A stretch of DNA of 64,000 nucleotides from GCA-2794515 sp033763335 (GTDB taxonomy: Bacteria; Chloroflexota; Anaerolineae; Aggregatilineales; Phototrophicaceae), in NCBI GenBank assembly GCA_033763335.1, contig JANRKU010000157.1, positions 1 through 64,000 on the forward strand, read 5' to 3'. Each line of letters opens with the position of its first letter. The stretch's first letter is position 1. Below the pieces are notes generated by a model, which searched no databases, was not told the DNA's origin, and saw only the letters and a program-made list of their open reading frames with translations. A program made the translations under genes and the position numbers. Of the stretch, positions 61,267-64,000 are shown in pieces.

Positions 61267-63729
61267 CTATTTTTTGATTAAAATAATGCCACTAAATGGC
61301 GCAAGCGTGATGGTTGTTTGCGGGGCGTATTGAGTCCCATATAAATCCTGATAAGCATATTCATCAAGCATAATCGTGATGGGTATATCACTGGGATTCA
61401 TTTCTAATCGTGCGACATCACCCAATTGGATTTTATCGGCGCGAACTTCTACCACTTGCACATCATCCATCCACACATACTGTTCTACTCCTGTGTATTG
61501 GAGTTCAAATGTGAGTCGTTGGTTAAGGTCACTCTTTGTCGTCAGCAAATAAACAGTATAAACTTGGTCAGTTGTGGATAAATTCACTCTAATAGATTCA
61601 GTGAGATATTCCCAAGGGTCATTATCTTGTTGAAAATAGAGTCTTATCTCAGTGTTATCTGTTTGGGATTGAGCGCGGAATTGGACACGATAAAGTTGAT
61701 TGGCTTCAATAGCGCCGATATTTATATATGCCAAAACACTTGAATCATTACCCACATGCCCAAATTGCAGACTACCATCCCACTGTTCATCCCATTTTAA
61801 TTCTAATGAGGTATCGGGCCACCCGTTCCATCCATCTATATGCCCCTCAAAATTAGGATTAGCGATGCGATTGCTTGCTAATTCTTCCACATTGATATAG
61901 ATAGGTGTCATTTTATCACAAGCCAAACTTGTTGTATCATATCCATTTTTTGATTGCCATTCGGGTAATGTGAGAAATTGTTCGTCATAACTTGGTTGAT
62001 GTAAATTGATTTGAATGGGGTACGGTGTTGATGGATTGCAATAACGATTCCCTTGGATGATACCCAACCGCGTTAGCCAGCCTTCATCCAACAAACTACT
62101 TTCAATTTTCATCGGCATAGTTTTTTCGCCAAAGGTGAAAATTTGATTATTCACAATTTGGCTATCAGTGCTTTCATATTCACCTAAATCATCATCAATG
62201 ATAAAAATACCGTTTTTAACCGCAAAAATGATGTTATTCTCTAAGATGATATTCTTTGTGTTATGCAGAACAATTCCGTTTTCACCCATATATCCAATTA
62301 CATTATCGCGGACTTCGATATTTTCGGAATTATCATCAATATAAATGCCATTTACTGCTGGTATCCCCCACGGGATGGCGGCATCACTGCCTAGCCCATA
62401 TAACACGATATTGCCGATAATTTGTGAATCTTTGGTTTCGAAGGTGCCGATGCCCCCGCTATCCACTTTGACCAGTGCAAAATATTGAACCAAATTATAT
62501 CGTGCCGACACATTTCCGCCGATGCCGATAGCGTTATATCCCAAATATTGTAAGGTGTTATATTCAATGAGTGTATTGTCACCATGTATATTGATTCCGT
62601 TGTAGGATATATCACCTCCACGTCCCATCCCTGCTAATAAGCCGATATTTTCGATGATGTTATTTTGAATAAGGCATTCAATACAACTCCATGAAAGAAT
62701 ACCATTTGATAAATGATTTGAGATATGGCTATTAAGGATGCGAATAGTGTTCACGCCTGTCATATCTATCGCTTTACCAGGGCTGTAGGATATAACTACA
62801 TTATCAAAGGTGATATTTTCGCTGATTCCCATCAGGACGGTATAACTCATCCCACCATATAAACTCAAATCGCGTACAATGATATGACTTGTATAAGTCA
62901 TATCCAGTAGAATAGGGGTTGATGTTGTTTGAATCACGTGGGTGTTGGGATCGGTTGTGGTGTATAAAGTGATGCTTTGGTTGGTTGCATCATGTACCCA
63001 TTCACCTTCACGGTCAAGCGCGGCGGGATGATTTTGTAAAAAATAACCATATCCCACTTCAAAATCGTAACTGGTTTCATCTAATGTCTCACCCAATTGA
63101 ATCCTATTTTCTACATGGTCAAGAATGGGATAACGGTCTAATACCCATGCAATACTGCGAATGACCAATTCGCCACCTGACCAATCTACATCTCCGACCA
63201 GTGCATCATCTATTAAGGCACTCCGTCCTTCAAATCCGTCAAAATAGAGGTATCCTTCATCCTCCTCATCTAAATTGGGATAACGCGCTTTGGGTTGTGG
63301 ATTTCCATTTATCAGCAATAAATCAGTACGGGGGGCGCAATTATCACAGGTGGTTTGCCAAATATTCGTATTTATTTCGACCCAATCTGCTAATGGAAAT
63401 AGGGCGGTGATAATGGGATTTTCGCCCTCACCATATGCCCCGAATATAAGGGGTGCATCTGCTGTTGCGATGTAACTCTCACTCAGATTCAAACTACCTT
63501 CATAAACCCCATTGCGCTGGAATAAAATCTGACCCCCTGCCATAATTTCGGTAGTGGATATGGCTTGTTGCACCCGATTCAAGGTGCGCCATGGGGCAGA
63601 TTCAGACCCATCCGCATTATCATCGCCATTAGGCGCAACATAATATATGACTTCTGTTGTTTGTGCTGATAGTGGCGAAATGATAAGCAACAGCCATAAA
63701 CACATCCATAAACTAATGATGCGATTCAT
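61267..63729 (-). CDS. Secreted right-handed beta-helix protein
   Basis: 820 residues. Signal peptide (ISLWMCLWLLLIISPLSA). Start of mature part: VIYYVAPNGDDNADGSESAPWRTLNRVQQAI, the opening of many polysaccharide-related beta-helix proteins. Central PbH1-type repeats (about 310-560, NNIIENIG, NTLIEYNTLQYLGYNAIGIGG, NIILENNIIF). C-terminal carbohydrate-binding-like domain (about 640-780, NRIANPNFEGHIDGWNGW). No catalytic Asp cluster is evident. Likely an extracellular glycan lyase, hydrolase or adhesin. ATG 63729 is chosen over 63762 because the upstream part is charged and lacks an RBS. Confidence 0.75.
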   Translation of the reverse strand: MNRIISLWMCLWLLLIISPLSAQTTEVIYYVAPNGDDNADGSESAPWRTLNRVQQAISTTEIMAGGQILFQRNGVYEGSLNLSESYIATADAPLIFGAYGEGENPIITALFPLADWVEINTNIWQTTCDNCAPRTDLLLINGNPQPKARYPNLDEEDEGYLYFDGFEGRSALIDDALVGDVDWSGGELVIRSIAWVLDRYPILDHVENRIQLGETLDETSYDFEVGYGYFLQNHPAALDREGEWVHDATNQSITLYTTTDPNTHVIQTTSTPILLDMTYTSHIIVRDLSLYGGMSYTVLMGISENITFDNVVISYSPGKAIDMTGVNTIRILNSHISNHLSNGILSWSCIECLIQNNIIENIGLLAGMGRGGDISYNGINIHGDNTLIEYNTLQYLGYNAIGIGGNVSARYNLVQYFALVKVDSGGIGTFETKDSQIIGNIVLYGLGSDAAIPWGIPAVNGIYIDDNSENIEVRDNVIGYMGENGIVLHNTKNIILENNIIFAVKNGIFIIDDDLGEYESTDSQIVNNQIFTFGEKTMPMKIESSLLDEGWLTRLGIIQGNRYCNPSTPYPIQINLHQPSYDEQFLTLPEWQSKNGYDTTSLACDKMTPIYINVEELASNRIANPNFEGHIDGWNGWPDTSLELKWDEQWDGSLQFGHVGNDSSVLAYINIGAIEANQLYRVQFRAQSQTDNTEIRLYFQQDNDPWEYLTESIRVNLSTTDQVYTVYLLTTKSDLNQRLTFELQYTGVEQYVWMDDVQVVEVRADKIQLGDVARLEMNPSDIPITIMLDEYAYQDLYGTQYAPQTTITLAPFSGIILIKK

Positions 63730-64000
63730 CAATATCTCTTTTCTGATTTTAATAAACATCATATTTCATTGTATCTAGTTTTTTGCCTTACATAGCAATT
63801 TTTTGACATTTTTCATTTTTTGCATTATTGTAACTATAGCGATAGGAAATATTCCCTTTGGATTTTTGTTGTATGGAATATTTTTAGCCATGAATGATGC
63901 CCTATCTGCCCTAAAGTTGTCTATTTGCGCTCATCAGGGGCGTTTGATTGTATTGGTTAAATAAACAAGAAATTGAGTTTCTGATTGCGTTGGTAGCTTG
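63730..64000. other. Right-edge noncoding region
   Basis: AT-rich leader of the beta-helix gene. I see no additional gene or clear promoter box; a downstream element may start beyond the window. Confidence 0.5.

Overview
The window is a 64 kb piece of bacterial chromosome of medium G+C, interrupted by a 33.4 kb integrated phage-like element. No rRNA or universal marker gene is present, so taxonomy is an inference. The flanking genes (SH3/threonine-proline-rich envelope proteins, an ADP-forming acyl-CoA synthetase fused to GNAT, PMT-type glycosyltransferases, a formylglycine-generating-enzyme-like lipoprotein, and many small intergenic palindromes) suggest a Chloroflexota bacterium, perhaps Anaerolineae-like, with moderate confidence.

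Left flank (1-18880): a truncated beta-propeller-like protein, aldose 1-epimerase, a PQQ-type sugar dehydrogenase, an FGE-like lipoprotein, a multi-TM membrane protein, branched-chain aminotransferase (ilvE), an AraC regulator and a DinB protein. An LCAD-like acyl-CoA dehydrogenase is divergent from a TetR regulator that has a promoter and palindromic operator. Then come a GNAT acetyltransferase, an AlbA/Schlafen-type ATPase, the acyl-CoA synthetase-GNAT fusion, a flippase-like membrane protein with a phosphodiester glycosidase lipoprotein, and tRNA-Val(CAC).

Element (18881-52270): bounded by a 34 bp perfect direct repeat (attL in the 3' end of the tRNA-Val gene, attR beyond a tyrosine integrase). 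Nearly all genes run leftward. From right to left they are: integrase (+), a PD-(D/E)XK nuclease, ParA, a large ParB-like protein, a DUF3987-like ATPase, a block of small unknown genes and zinc ribbons, terminase small and large subunits, portal, MuF-like head protein, scaffold, Mu gpT-like capsid, head-tail connectors, tail tube, tail chaperone with a -1 frameshift, tape measure, tail tip, fibre/collar proteins, a second tyrosine recombinase (+), and a short operon with an XRE-like regulator and SH3/membrane proteins. The layout is that of a siphovirus; the ParAB pair suggests it can also persist as a plasmid (phage-plasmid).

Right flank (52271-64000): the displaced tRNA terminator, an MBL-fold hydrolase, an SH3 membrane protein, a response regulator, a GT39-like glycosyltransferase, a TIR-RDD fusion, isocitrate dehydrogenase (icd), a GCS2-like 600-residue protein and a large secreted beta-helix protein.

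The most unusual signals are repeats. (1) Nine copies of a 26 bp inverted repeat (10 bp arms, fixed 6 bp spacer) occur only inside the element, mostly just upstream of leftward gene clusters: a candidate phage-wide operator, stoperator or parS family. (2) It is often paired with a G-rich palindromic repeat, and one such composite module lies in frame inside the second recombinase. (3) The chromosome carries hairpin families whose stems differ in sequence but stay complementary, including in-frame copies in two membrane-protein genes.
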